DNA of 45,635 nt from Anaerolineae bacterium (GTDB lineage Bacteria > Chloroflexota > Anaerolineae > Aggregatilineales > UBA2796). The stretch spans positions 1 to 45,635 of the forward strand of contig JAHBVJ010000045.1 of NCBI GenBank assembly GCA_019637615.1, given 5' to 3'. Made by a program: the position numbers and the translations under genes. Below, piece after piece: positions 1 to 8,222 of this stretch; the stretch's first letter is position 1; each line of letters opens with the position of its first letter. A model generated the notes under the pieces. It ran no database searches. It was not told the DNA's origin and was given only the letters and a program-made list of their open reading frames with translations.

Positions 1-146
1 CATGCCACCATTTTAGCAAGCTTATCCAACTGCGTAACATCTAATATAGATAGATCAAGAGAGCCTATTCAGGTTGGTATGGAAACATTCCACGGGATTA
101 TCGTACAGCCAACCGATGTGATGCCCTCGATAATTAGTGCACCAGC

Positions 147-617
147 TTATTGATCTGCGATAAATTCATCGTATACATACAAGGTGCCAGACCAATCCGC
201 GAAGACACGTTCGATCACAACTTTCACCTTATTCCACGACAACCCGCCATAACCTGCCCCGACGCGTGGCATAGCGATGCTCGTGATGGTCGCTTCGTCC
301 GCTTGCCGTCGCATTTCGGTGAGGGCAACCTCAACGCGCTCGTAAGTTGCTTTCGACCGCCAATAATCCTCTTGTGTCGCGAGGTTGAACACGTGTGGCT
401 GCTCGTCTGCCCGCCATAGGAATACATCGCCGGGGTTGAACTCACGCGGATCGGTTTTGCAGCGACGACGGTATTCCTCATACATCTGCGGGTAGCGCTC
501 TTTGAAGCCCACCGCGATTCCTGCGCCCATCGATCCACGACAATTGCATCCCTGTGCAAGCGCCTGCGCGTGGCATCGATTAACAAACAAATCGCCAGCA
601 ACGTACTGAATGGGCAT
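147..617 (-). CDS. Macro-domain (ADP-ribose-binding) protein
   Basis: The 156-residue protein is a stand-alone macro domain. The N-terminal MPIQYVAGDLF matches the macro start (beta strand plus the GD that contacts adenine). GCNCRGSMGAGIA at about 23-35 is the ribose/phosphate-binding segment (N25 is the usual substrate-contacting Asn). MPRVGAGYGGLSW near residue 115-127 is the second phosphate loop. Members of this family bind or hydrolyse ADP-ribose derivatives (ADP-ribose-1''-phosphate, O-acetyl-ADP-ribose, or ADP-ribosylated nucleic acid or protein). The exact substrate cannot be read from sequence. It is full length and cytosolic. The ATG at 617 follows an AGGA about 6 nt upstream. No DarT-like toxin is adjacent, so a DarTG module is not supported here. 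It is probably monocistronic, with about 107 bp separating it from the divergent SGNH gene. Confidence 0.88.
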   Translation of the reverse strand: MPIQYVAGDLFVNRCHAQALAQGCNCRGSMGAGIAVGFKERYPQMYEEYRRRCKTDPREFNPGDVFLWRADEQPHVFNLATQEDYWRSKATYERVEVALTEMRRQADEATITSIAMPRVGAGYGGLSWNKVKVVIERVFADWSGTLYVYDEFIADQ

Positions 618-724
618 GGTTTCCTACGATTTACTCACGATTACTTGTCCCGTCTATTCTATCCGAATTCATCATCGGCTGATCTGGCTACAATAGCCGC
701 TAATTGCAAGCGTAGTCAGGCAAA

Positions 725-1612
725 ATGAAGATCATGTTCAGGCGAATTCTGCTGCTTTCCACTGTGCTCGTGTGCGTCATGACCCTGCTGACGGCTCCCG
801 CACCGAGTGCTGCCGCTGGCGATCTGGCGCGTCGCTATCCAGTGATTCCCCCCTTGCGCGGTGGCGTCGCTTCGCAGGTGCGAGCACTCGTCAGGACGGG
901 CAAACGTCTTGGCAACCGACTGAATGTCTTTTCCAAGATCGGGGACAGCATCACGGCTTTTCCCTATTTTCTCGTGCCAGTCGGCGCGGGTGGCTTGCAA
1001 CTCGGCGGTTACGGCAATTTGCAGGACACCGTCAATTTCTTCATGACGGAAACCGCGCGGACAAGCAATTCGTTCGCCAATCACAGTCTCGGCGCGCGTG
1101 AAGCATGGACAACCGCCGATTTACTTGATCCGGCGCAAGCAGATGGCAGTGTGTGTGAAGCGGGCGAAACGCCGTTGAGCTGCGAACTGCGCGTGGTCAA
1201 GCCGTCCGTCGCGCTGATCATGATCGGCACCAACGATCTCGTCGTCGGGGATGTCGCGGGCTTCCGTTCCCGCCTAACGCAGATCATTCGGGTGGTCAAA
1301 CGTGCGGGCGTGGTGCCCGTTCTCAGTACGATTCCCAACCGTTTCGATCCAGAAGCGGTGCTCGCCAATGTCGGTGCCTATAACGATGTGATCGTGCAGA
1401 TCGCGAACAACCAAGCGATCCCACTGTGGAATTATTGGTTAGCCCTCGATCCGCTGCCCGAAAATGGCGTTAGTACCGATCATGTACATCCGAGTGTACC
1501 TGCGGATGGCAACACAGCCGTCCTTGACGACGCGCATCTGAGCTACGGCTTTCCGATGCGTAATCTAACCGCGCTCCAAGTGCTGGACGCGCTGCGCCCA
1601 TTTCTGAAGTGA
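725..1612 (+). CDS. Secreted SGNH/GDSL-family hydrolase
   Basis: This 295-residue protein has a clear export signal: basic start (MKIMFRR), hydrophobic core to about residue 22, and an AxA-like cleavage zone near SAAAG (29-33). The SGNH blocks are visible: KIGDSIT with the nucleophile Ser at about 75, GTND at 168-171 (the Asn block), and TDHVHPS at 251-257 with the Asp/His pair. The family comprises extracellular esterases, lipases and acyl-hydrolases acting on lipids or acylated carbohydrates. Substrate is not predictable. Two cysteines (about 144 and 153) could form one disulfide. The stop is 53 bp from the stop of the convergent add gene. A weak hairpin (CCCTA/TAGGG around 1634-1657, then TTTT) may end the transcript. 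Confidence 0.85.
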   Translation: MKIMFRRILLLSTVLVCVMTLLTAPAPSAAAGDLARRYPVIPPLRGGVASQVRALVRTGKRLGNRLNVFSKIGDSITAFPYFLVPVGAGGLQLGGYGNLQDTVNFFMTETARTSNSFANHSLGAREAWTTADLLDPAQADGSVCEAGETPLSCELRVVKPSVALIMIGTNDLVVGDVAGFRSRLTQIIRVVKRAGVVPVLSTIPNRFDPEAVLANVGAYNDVIVQIANNQAIPLWNYWLALDPLPENGVSTDHVHPSVPADGNTAVLDDAHLSYGFPMRNLTALQVLDALRPFLK

Positions 1613-1665
1613 TCGCCCACGCTGTACGAAATGCCCTACTCATGTGGACGAATAGGGAGCTTTTC

Positions 1666-2703
1666 TTAGGAGGTTCGTTGTGAGCGCAAGGCGGCAAATT
1701 CGGACGTAAATGCGCGTTCCAACGCTTGTTTCTGCGCGGGCGCGAGGAGCGAGACCCGTACCGCTTTCATGACCAACTCCTCAAGCTGTTCCGCTGAGAA
1801 GCCGAAGGTGTCGGCAATCACCTGATATTCATTGGTCAGTGTGGTATTGAACATGGGCGGATCATCCGAATTGATAGTGACATACAGCCCTTCAGCGAGG
1901 AGGCGCGGCAGGGGATGATCTTGCATGGTAGGATAGACACCAAGGTAGATATTGCTGGTAGGGCAGATGTCCAGCGGGATTTGCTGCTGGCGCAAGACAT
2001 CTACCAGATGAGGGTCTTCGAGGCAGCGCACGCCGTGATACAGGCGCACAGGATTGGTGACGTTCAGAGCACTCCAAATGCTGATTGGCCCGACCGTTTC
2101 GCCTGCGTGCGGAATGATCGGCAGTCCGGCGGCACGCGCTTTGGCGAAGGCAGTGGCGAACTTCTCCGGCGGATTATCAACCTCTTTGCCACCGATCCCG
2201 AACGCGATGACGCCATCATTCATCGCGCTGATCGCCCAGTCTACCGTGCGTTCGCCCTCGTCAGGAGAACGCGTCCTCGCAATATCGATCACCCAACCCG
2301 CATCGACATCCAAAGTTTCCTTCGCCCATGCCCGCGCGTGATTCAGGGCTGCTAACTGCACTTCAAACGACAACCCTTTTTGCAGGAAGTGCATGTGCGG
2401 TGAATACGTTACCTCGCTGTAGCGGATATTTTGATCGGCTTGTCCTTGAAAGAATTCGCGCGCGATGAGTTCGATGTCTTCCGGCGTGCGGAGACGCTCC
2501 GAGATCGCCATGTAGACCTCTACGAAATGCGGAAAATCGGTGAAGGTATACCAGCGCTGAATGCCCTCGACATCATCGGCAGGAAGCGGCATCTGGTGAC
2601 GCTGCGCCAGTGTCAGCAGCGTCGAAGGTTGGATCGCACCTTCGAGATGAACGTGCAGCTCGACTTTGGGCATCCGGCGGATGAATTCAGTTAGTGAAGT
2701 CAC
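1666..2703 (-). CDS. add: Adenosine deaminase family protein
   Basis: Deaminates adenosine/deoxyadenosine (possibly adenine) to the inosine or hypoxanthine product using one zinc ion in the cytosol. The 345-residue protein carries all metal and catalytic motifs: HVHLEG (H17, H19), HAGE at 199-202 (zinc His and catalytic Glu), YHGVR (H223), PTSN at 249-251, and NSDDP (D280, D281). I start it at the GTG at 2703, not at the much longer upstream in-frame ATG, because AAGGA lies 7 nt before it, family length is then right, and upstream residues are antisense-like shadow sequence of deoC. The GTG lies 1 nt after the deoC stop, so translation is probably coupled. Together with deoC it fits deoxyadenosine salvage or catabolism. 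Distinguishing adenosine from adenine deaminase would need phylogeny. Confidence 0.9.
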   Translation of the reverse strand: MTSLTEFIRRMPKVELHVHLEGAIQPSTLLTLAQRHQMPLPADDVEGIQRWYTFTDFPHFVEVYMAISERLRTPEDIELIAREFFQGQADQNIRYSEVTYSPHMHFLQKGLSFEVQLAALNHARAWAKETLDVDAGWVIDIARTRSPDEGERTVDWAISAMNDGVIAFGIGGKEVDNPPEKFATAFAKARAAGLPIIPHAGETVGPISIWSALNVTNPVRLYHGVRCLEDPHLVDVLRQQQIPLDICPTSNIYLGVYPTMQDHPLPRLLAEGLYVTINSDDPPMFNTTLTNEYQVIADTFGFSAEQLEELVMKAVRVSLLAPAQKQALERAFTSEFAALRSQRTS

Positions 2704-2704
2704 G

Positions 2705-3481
2705 CTAATATCCTTCTGGCGCGGGAAGGCTGGTGGGCGTGGACTGACCCCACGTCTCGCCGCCCGCATAGCCGCGCCGTTTGGCTTCTTCCAAGATGGC
2801 TTCGGTTGCCGTCGCGCCGATCCGCGTGACGCCAAGCGCCCGCACACGCAACAGATCGTCCAGCGTGCGCAGCCCGCCCGCGCCTTTGATCTGCACTTGC
2901 GGGGCACTGTGTTGACGCATAAGCGCGAGGTGATGATCGGTCGCACCGTCGTAGCCATACATGCCGTTGGCTTGCTTGACGAAGCCGTAACCCGTCGAAG
3001 TTTTGACGAAGGCGACAGCGCAGGCCGAGCAAATTTCGCACAGGCGGATGATATGCTCGTCTTGCAGGTAATCGTTCTCGAAGATGACCTTGAGAACGGC
3101 ATGATTGGCGACAACCGCCTCGTTGATGGCCTTGATTTCCTGCTGAACGTAGTCCCAAGCGCCGCCGAGCACCTTCCCGATATTGACGACCATATCGATC
3201 TCGGTTGCGCCTGCGCGGGCGGCGGATTCGGCTTCCAGCACCTTGATGGCGGTGGTACTGTTGCCGTGCGGGAAGGCGATCACCGCGCAGACGCCGACTT
3301 CGGAGCCGCCCAAAATATCGAGCGCGAGGGGAATCGCGTAGGGCTTGATGCAGGCAGTGGCGACGTTGTATTTGAGCGAGAGCTGGCAGCCCGCTGTGAG
3401 CTGCGCATCGGTCATGGTGGGATGCAGCAGCGAATGGTCGATCATCTTAGCGATGGTGCGGAGGGTGATTGCGTCGGTCAT
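2705..3481 (-). CDS. deoC: Deoxyribose-phosphate aldolase
   Basis: Cleaves 2-deoxyribose-5-phosphate to glyceraldehyde-3-phosphate and acetaldehyde, a class I (Schiff-base) aldolase of the cytosol. In the 258-residue protein, the catalytic triad seen in E. coli DeoC is recognisable: EIDMVVNIG (D96), FVKTSTG with the Schiff-base Lys (K160), and QIKGAGGLRT with the proton-shuttle Lys (K199). The length matches the family. Its ATG overlaps the last 4 nt of the upstream FAD oxidoreductase (ATGA overlap), and its stop is 1 nt before the add start, so the three genes form a translationally coupled operon. Deoxynucleoside breakdown (Add, then DeoC after phosphorolysis) is the natural context. No phosphopentomutase or purine nucleoside phosphorylase is present in the window. 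Confidence 0.95.
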   Translation of the reverse strand: MTDAITLRTIAKMIDHSLLHPTMTDAQLTAGCQLSLKYNVATACIKPYAIPLALDILGGSEVGVCAVIAFPHGNSTTAIKVLEAESAARAGATEIDMVVNIGKVLGGAWDYVQQEIKAINEAVVANHAVLKVIFENDYLQDEHIIRLCEICSACAVAFVKTSTGYGFVKQANGMYGYDGATDHHLALMRQHSAPQVQIKGAGGLRTLDDLLRVRALGVTRIGATATEAILEEAKRRGYAGGETWGQSTPTSLPAPEGY

Positions 3482-4668
3482 AGCATATCCTTGAAGGAGA
3501 ACGAGGCTCGCAGAGCCATGCCGTCATCAAACCGAGCATACCGCAATTGGACGAGCTGCTCAATCGCCGTTGAGTCATCGAGGATCATGCCCGCCAACGC
3601 CTGACCGATGGCTGGTGCTAATGACAAGCCGAAACCGCCTAAGCCTGCCGCGAGATAGAGGCCATCCAAAGGCAGCACGCCAAGCAATGGACAACCATCA
3701 GGCGTTGTATCAATCCAGCCCGACCATGAACGCGTTAGCGCTGCGCCTTTGAGTGCGGGGAAACGGGCATTCAGACCATAACGCGGCGTGGCGAGTTCGC
3801 TGGTGGTCGGAGTCGGCGGTTCGGCATCGAGATCGTCAATCGGTAAGTACGAGCGCTGATCCAGCCCGCCAACGAGCGTCAGGGTGTTGGCATCGGGACG
3901 AGCGTAGAAGTTGGCGGCACGATCCATGATCAGATGATGGGGACGTACTGCGCCGTCCGGCGTCTTGAGCACACCGAGGCCGTGCCGTAACGCGCTGAGG
4001 GGCGCACTCATGCCGAGTTTGCGCAGCCAGTAGGGCGTCCATGCGCCCGTAGCGAGGATGATGACTTTGGCCTTGTAGTGCGTATCGCCTGCGGTTTGAA
4101 CGCCCGTGACTTGGTGCCCGTTGTGCAGAATGTCCACGACCTGACTATCTGGCAAGCCAGCCACAATATCCACACCGAGGTTTTGCGCCGCGCCACCATA
4201 GCTCCACGCGACCTGCGTCGGATCAACATAACCTGCGTCGGGCGTATAGGCTACCGCCGCGACGCCATCCAGCACTGCCGTCGGTTCCCGTGCCGCGAAC
4301 TCATCGGGACTGATCAGGCTCAGATCGAGGCCAGAAGTTTGGTAGACGGTGACCATTTCTTGCAAGGCGGGAAGATCGTGTTCGGCAGCGAGGATGGCGG
4401 CTGGCAACGGGACGAAACCGCAGTCGCCGCCGACTAACGCACCGAAGTTAGAAAAGGTCGCCAAACTTTCTTTATAGAGTTGGGCGACGACGGGGAACGG
4501 CTGAGTCGGGAGCAGCGCCGCCGCCGAGCGTCCGGTGCTGCCGGAACCGGGGAGGCCGCGTTCCAGCACGACGATTTTGCCAGCGCGACGTTGGGCAAGT
4601 GCATGGGCGAGGCTCAGACCGACGACCCCGCCACCAATGATCAAAATATCAATAGATTTGGTTGGCAT
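3478..4668 (-). CDS. FAD-dependent oxidoreductase, DAO family
   Basis: The 396-residue protein belongs to the D-amino-acid/glycine oxidase (DAO) flavoprotein family. It has the N-terminal Rossmann dinucleotide motif GGGVVG at 12-17 with the following acidic strand end VVLERG, an SGSTGRSAA segment typical of DAO enzymes, and the C-terminal WSGWIDTTPDGCPLLG plus GLYLAAGLGGFGLSLAP that closes over FAD. Such enzymes oxidise amines (sarcosine, glycine, D-amino acids, proline or hydroxyproline). The substrate is unknown. It is the first gene of the coupled operon with deoC and add, which is an unexpected partner for nucleoside catabolism. The ATG at 4668 follows an intergenic stretch of about 270 bp that holds a terminator for the next gene upstream. 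No signal peptide is seen. Confidence 0.85.
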   Translation of the reverse strand: MPTKSIDILIIGGGVVGLSLAHALAQRRAGKIVVLERGLPGSGSTGRSAAALLPTQPFPVVAQLYKESLATFSNFGALVGGDCGFVPLPAAILAAEHDLPALQEMVTVYQTSGLDLSLISPDEFAAREPTAVLDGVAAVAYTPDAGYVDPTQVAWSYGGAAQNLGVDIVAGLPDSQVVDILHNGHQVTGVQTAGDTHYKAKVIILATGAWTPYWLRKLGMSAPLSALRHGLGVLKTPDGAVRPHHLIMDRAANFYARPDANTLTLVGGLDQRSYLPIDDLDAEPPTPTTSELATPRYGLNARFPALKGAALTRSWSGWIDTTPDGCPLLGVLPLDGLYLAAGLGGFGLSLAPAIGQALAGMILDDSTAIEQLVQLRYARFDDGMALRASFSFKDML

Positions 4669-4729
4669 GTTTCGAATGATTAGGTGATCGTTATGAACTG
4701 GTTATGATAGCATGAGGCAACCATTGAGG

Positions 4730-4765
4730 AAAAACAAAACGACCCGCTTGATTTTTTGCGGGTCG
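4730..4765 (-). terminator. Intrinsic terminator of the regulator/MBL operon
   Basis: On the minus strand an 8-bp perfect stem CGACCCGC/GCGGGTCG (4740-4765) with an A-rich loop is followed by TTTTGTTTTT. It lies about 175 bp downstream of the MBL stop and about 70 bp before the DAO start, insulating the two operons. The stretch 4770-4939 is conspicuously AT-rich and contains no gene. Confidence 0.75.
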
Positions 4766-4939
4766 ACAAACTATTTTTCACAAACTTTTTATTAAATCTT
4801 GTCTATTTGTATACAGGATATAACAGAACTGTACGAAATGCAAGAGATTGGTATAAAAAATGCCTAGAGGATTTGCCCAAATAGAATTAAGGATTTTCTT
4901 CACATTAATTCTTCTCCAAATATTCCGTAAATTGAACGT

Positions 4940-5689
4940 CTATTCTGTCTTAAGCAATGTTAGGTTTTTGTCATGGGTCTCCTTGTAAAAAGCGTCCAAT
5001 GGTTCAGGAAAGTCCATTTTCGTCCCGTTTAGTCCATTACGAAGGTATTGGGCAGTTTGTACAATGATGTCCCGACCACCGATCCTACCGTGAGCAGGAA
5101 TCACGATTTGAACCCGACTGTCGGACGCCCATCGATCCAACTCAACTAACCACGGCTGGATCGGGCTGTCGTCGTTGACAACGGGCAGCGGCGTCTCGAC
5201 GGTATCACCCGCCAGCAAAATGCCCAACGTTGGCAGGAAGGCGACGATACAATCTAATGTGTGCCCCGGTAAGTGATGCAGTTCAATGGTTAGAGAATCA
5301 AACGTCAAGGTGAGGGGTTGATCAAAGGTGCGGATGGGTGGTAACAAGCGCACGGCGTCCCAGCGTGATGGTTCAGCGGCTTGCTTCTGCGCGAGATAGG
5401 CGGGCACATCGGCGGAAAAGCGAGCGAGGCAATCGGCGTGGGCAACGATCTCGGCAGCAGGCAGCCCCGCCGTGCCCCATACGTGATCCCAATCCGCGTG
5501 GCTGTAGATCACCGTCAGCGTTTTATCCGCGATCAGTGGTAGCAAGGGTTCCATGTCGCGCGGGTGCGAGAGCGTATCCCAGATGATGGCATGATGCGCC
5601 GTCAGGAGCAGTACACCGCGCACATCGAATTCTTCTAGTTGCAGTTCCGTCAGCCAGAGGCCAGCAGAAAATTCTCGCAGGGTAAGCAT
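4940..5689 (-). CDS. Metallo-beta-lactamase-fold hydrolase
   Basis: The 249-residue protein is a complete MBL-fold enzyme. The metal ligands are in order: SHADWDH (HxxxDH type, 64-69), LPGHTLD (third-site His), AGDTVE (bridging Asp), and PAHGRIG (C-terminal His). The family covers glyoxalase II-like thioesterases, lactonases and many other hydrolases. The first strand block (FDVRGVLLLTAHHAIIWDT) follows the usual pattern. Substrate is not assignable. Its ATG is 3 bp after the stop of the upstream XRE regulator, so the two are co-transcribed and the regulator probably responds to a ligand handled by this enzyme. No export signal is present. Confidence 0.85.
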   Translation of the reverse strand: MLTLREFSAGLWLTELQLEEFDVRGVLLLTAHHAIIWDTLSHPRDMEPLLPLIADKTLTVIYSHADWDHVWGTAGLPAAEIVAHADCLARFSADVPAYLAQKQAAEPSRWDAVRLLPPIRTFDQPLTLTFDSLTIELHHLPGHTLDCIVAFLPTLGILLAGDTVETPLPVVNDDSPIQPWLVELDRWASDSRVQIVIPAHGRIGGRDIIVQTAQYLRNGLNGTKMDFPEPLDAFYKETHDKNLTLLKTE

Positions 5690-5692
5690 GGA

Positions 5693-6622
5693 TCAATCCA
5701 ATTTGATTTCGCGGACACCGTTGGGAAAGCGCTTGGAGTAATGATACACCGCTGGCGGCACCGTCGCCCGAATCTGGTCAACTTTGCGGGCGGTGGCGTC
5801 ATCGGCGGGCACGTAGAGGATGCGGTGCTGCTCCATATTGTCGAAGCGCGCCTGAAAGATATACGCGCCCACGAACTGCATCTCGCGCGGTGTGTCGGGA
5901 TAGCAGATCATAGGAATGCCCGTGAAACGCGGACGATAACCGGGGGCGCTGACGTACTGCCAAATCTCGGCAAAATCCGGCAGTTTTTCCAGTTCGCTCA
6001 GGAGATGTTCGAGCGCTGGCGTGCCGAGACGCGAGATGGCACTGACACGGAAGGAATATGTGTTGCCGACTACCGCCTCCCGCCAGCCGGAGGGCGTGCC
6101 GAACATGCTGCGGAAGCCGGAGTCGGGATCGAATAGCAAACGAATCATGTTGAAGCCTGCACCCGATGACCAACGCGCATGGATTTGATACGCATCGAAG
6201 CCGTAGATGGCGTTGAGATAGCTGTTGGAGGAGTGGAAGTTGTAGAGCGGATCGGTGACGAGGGCGGGCAGCTTGGTGCTCTTATAAAAATGCGTGAGCA
6301 GTTCCGACCAGTAGTCTTGATTATCTTCGGGCTGCAAGACATCCAGCCGTAAACCCGCCGCCGCGAAGAATTCCTCGCGCGTGAGGCCGGAGAGCTGAAA
6401 GAAATCCGCCAGCGGATTAATCACCCATTCCACGTCGAGCAGCACTTTCTCACCGCGCTCGATGTCTCCGATAGTTTTGAAAGGAATCTGCGTGCGCTCC
6501 GCGAGTTGGTCACGATTGAGGCCAGCGGCTTTGCGCAACGCGCGGACACGCTGCCCAAATTCGCGGCGGCGGTCGGATTCGGGCTGCGGTTGCGTACTCA
6601 TCTCCGCTCTGAAAACTGCCAT
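5693..6622 (-). CDS. XRE-family regulator with MmyB-like ligand-binding domain
   Basis: This 309-residue protein starts with a Cro/C1-type helix-turn-helix (about 20-80; FGQRVRALRKAAGLNRDQLAE then TQIPFKTIGDIERGE). It continues with a long C-terminal domain of the MmyB-like type: LYNFHSSNSYLNAIYG, then NMIRLLFDPDSGFRSMFG, then SFRVSAISRLGTPALEHLLSEL. In characterised relatives this PAS-like domain binds a small lipophilic ligand. In actinobacteria these genes often neighbour a single dehydrogenase; here the partner is an MBL hydrolase 3 bp downstream. Start choice: ATG 6622 has AGGA 5-6 nt upstream; the ATG at 6601 is also possible and keeps the whole HTH. The regulator probably acts on its own promoter in the 6623-6729 divergent region. 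Confidence 0.85.
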   Translation of the reverse strand: MAVFRAEMSTQPQPESDRRREFGQRVRALRKAAGLNRDQLAERTQIPFKTIGDIERGEKVLLDVEWVINPLADFFQLSGLTREEFFAAAGLRLDVLQPEDNQDYWSELLTHFYKSTKLPALVTDPLYNFHSSNSYLNAIYGFDAYQIHARWSSGAGFNMIRLLFDPDSGFRSMFGTPSGWREAVVGNTYSFRVSAISRLGTPALEHLLSELEKLPDFAEIWQYVSAPGYRPRFTGIPMICYPDTPREMQFVGAYIFQARFDNMEQHRILYVPADDATARKVDQIRATVPPAVYHYSKRFPNGVREIKLD

Positions 6623-6729
6623 ATTTATCCTGTCCCCGCCAAAATGTGCCTAAGAAGGTACGAAATTTCACTGCAAATCATGGTATCCATTTTAAGAGAT
6701 GTCACATGTACCGAATGGGGAGGAAACGC

Positions 6730-7665
6730 ATGGTAGCTAGAAACCGGATGTATTGGTCGATGACGCTGGCGGGCTTGCTTTGCTGGTCGGTGCTCACGGT
6801 GCTGCCATCGAGCGCCGAGCCAGCCCGCGCGAGTACCCCGACGCCACGCAAAGCAGGCGAAACGCGCACCGATGCGGCAGGTATCGCGCAGGTATGGGTA
6901 CCTGCTGGCTGCTTCAGGATGGGATCGGTTGATCCGGACGGCTTCGCGGATCAGAAGCCGCCATTCTGGGCAGTCAAGGAAAAAGCCTATGAGATGCCCG
7001 CGCATGAAGTGTGCCTGAGCACAGGCTATTGGATCGATACCTACGAGGTGACGAATACGGCCTTCCAAGCGTTTGTGGATGCTGGCAATTACGATAAGCC
7101 AGATAATTGGTCGTCAGCGGGTTGGTCGTGGCGGAAGGTGCAGCAGCAGATCAAGATCAAGCTGCCGCTGCCCTGTGTCAACGAGGACAAGCCCGATTTC
7201 CCGCGCGCCTGTGTGTCATGGTACGAGGCCGAGGCATATGCTAAATGGCGCGGTGGTCAACTGCCAACCGAGGCTCAGTGGGAATTCGCGGCGCGCGGGA
7301 CAGAGTCCAATATTTACCCGTGGGGCAATGTGTGGGATGCAAGCAAAGCTAACGTGATCGACGCGACGAGTATGGTCGCGGTGGGCAGCTATCCGGCGGG
7401 CGTGAGCTGGGTGGGCGGGCATGATATGGCAGGAAATTTGATGGAATGGGTCAGCGATTGGCTCGACCCGAAATATTATCAGCAGCAGGTACGCGATGAT
7501 CCGCAGGGGCCGGAACGCGGCACCAAGAAAGTAGAAAAAGGCGGTTGGTGGGGCAGCAATTCGTTCGTGGCGCGGTCAGCATACAAGCATTTTGAAGACC
7601 CGCCGTCCTACGCTGATCATCATATCGGGTTCCGCGTGGTGACGTTGGACGCGGTGAGCAAATAG
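6730..7665 (+). CDS. Secreted FGE/SUMF1-fold protein
   Basis: This is a formylglycine-generating-enzyme (SUMF1/EgtB-type) fold protein of 311 residues when started at ATG 6730, where GGGGAGG sits 7 nt upstream. An in-frame upstream start exists but lacks an SD. Signal-peptide features: basic N-terminus (VARNR), hydrophobic core (LAGLLCWSVLTVL), SSAEPARA cleavage area. Domain motifs: VWVPAGCFRMGS, HEVCLSTGYWIDTYEVTN, ACVSWYEAEAYAKW, LPTEAQWEFAARG, YPWGNVWD, GNLMEWVSDW, KGGWW, HHIGFRVV. The C-terminal segment where true FGEs carry the copper-binding Cys pair (RGGSY...C...C) has no cysteine here (GGWWGSNSFVARSAYKHF). Sulfatase-activating catalysis is therefore unlikely. A carbohydrate- or protein-binding or other role outside the cytosol is more probable. 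No sulfatase is nearby. Confidence 0.85.
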   Translation: MVARNRMYWSMTLAGLLCWSVLTVLPSSAEPARASTPTPRKAGETRTDAAGIAQVWVPAGCFRMGSVDPDGFADQKPPFWAVKEKAYEMPAHEVCLSTGYWIDTYEVTNTAFQAFVDAGNYDKPDNWSSAGWSWRKVQQQIKIKLPLPCVNEDKPDFPRACVSWYEAEAYAKWRGGQLPTEAQWEFAARGTESNIYPWGNVWDASKANVIDATSMVAVGSYPAGVSWVGGHDMAGNLMEWVSDWLDPKYYQQQVRDDPQGPERGTKKVEKGGWWGSNSFVARSAYKHFEDPPSYADHHIGFRVVTLDAVSK

Positions 7666-7689
7666 CTACCCTCGTCATGTCACTAGATG

Positions 7690-7717
7690 AAAAACCCCGC
7701 GTCAGAACGGCGCGGGG
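7690..7717 (-). terminator. Terminator of the DUF4342 gene
   Basis: On the minus strand CCCCGCG(7 bp)/CGCGGGG forms a stem extended by C-G and U-G pairs, followed by TTTTT (the run of A at 7690-7694 on the plus strand). It is 40 bp past the DUF4342 stop. The hairpin could also attenuate the convergent FGE-like transcript but has no U tract in that direction. Confidence 0.75.
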
Positions 7718-7756
7718 CAATTGAAGCGATACAAGGTCAACCGGGCTGCGCGAGAA

Positions 7757-8137
7757 TTACTCGACGCCGGGGGTGATGTCGATCACGCTGTCGGTCTTCT
7801 CTTTGTCGGCATCTTCGGGGTTGGAATAGCGCTCGATCACAATGCGAACGTTAGCGACCAACGCCGCGATTGCGCCGACCGCCGCCAAAAATGGCGGGAT
7901 GAAGACGAGCAGCCCTGCGCCCGCGACGACACCCAAAGTCAAGGGCACTTCGAGCAGGGTGCGGTCGGTGTTGCCGTCCTTAATGATCAGACGCCGGATA
8001 TTGCCCTCTTGCAACAAGGATTGCAAGCGCTCTAGAAGTTGGTTGCCCGCGACGCTAAGTTCTTCTGCGAAGGTGTGGGGAGCGGTGGTTGGCGTTTCGC
8101 TGGTCGTTATCTCGTTCATTTGCTCGGTCATGGTCAA
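7757..8137 (-). CDS. DUF4342 domain protein
   Basis: The 126-residue protein matches the DUF4342 pattern. An N-terminal UBA-like helical part (ELSVAGNQLLERLQSLLQEGNIRRLIIK) is followed by a beta segment (GNTDRTLLEVPLTLG) and a hydrophobic region (about 68-95, VVAGAGLLVFIPPFLAAVGAIAALVA cut across positions) that is probably membrane-associated. The tail is acidic. Family function is unknown; members are widespread in Gram-positive bacteria and Chloroflexota. SD: GAGGAG lies upstream of ATG 8137 (reverse complement of ctcctc at about 8150). It is likely a single-gene unit ended by the hairpin at 7690-7717. The receiver-domain gene lies 85 bp upstream on the same strand. Confidence 0.8.
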   Translation of the reverse strand: MTMTEQMNEITTSETPTTAPHTFAEELSVAGNQLLERLQSLLQEGNIRRLIIKDGNTDRTLLEVPLTLGVVAGAGLLVFIPPFLAAVGAIAALVANVRIVIERYSNPEDADKEKTDSVIDITPGVE

Positions 8138-8222
8138 ATCTCCTCACGGTGAGAAGTATCGTGCCTTTTCACTACTCCATTACGCATAGGCTGACCACAA
8201 GTTGCAGCAGATCAGCAGAAAA

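Noticed and set aside
1..146. Gene at the left edge
   Set aside because: Short frames only; no start, ribosome site or domain seen.
147..617. DarTG toxin-antitoxin module
   Set aside because: A macro domain is present but no DarT-type toxin is adjacent within the window.
1634..1661. Terminator between the SGNH and add genes
   Set aside because: The stem is only 5-6 bp with a long loop; too weak to list as a separate feature.
2704..3114. N-terminal extension of adenosine deaminase
   Set aside because: This part is a shadow of deoC; the GTG at 2703 has a ribosome site and gives normal length.
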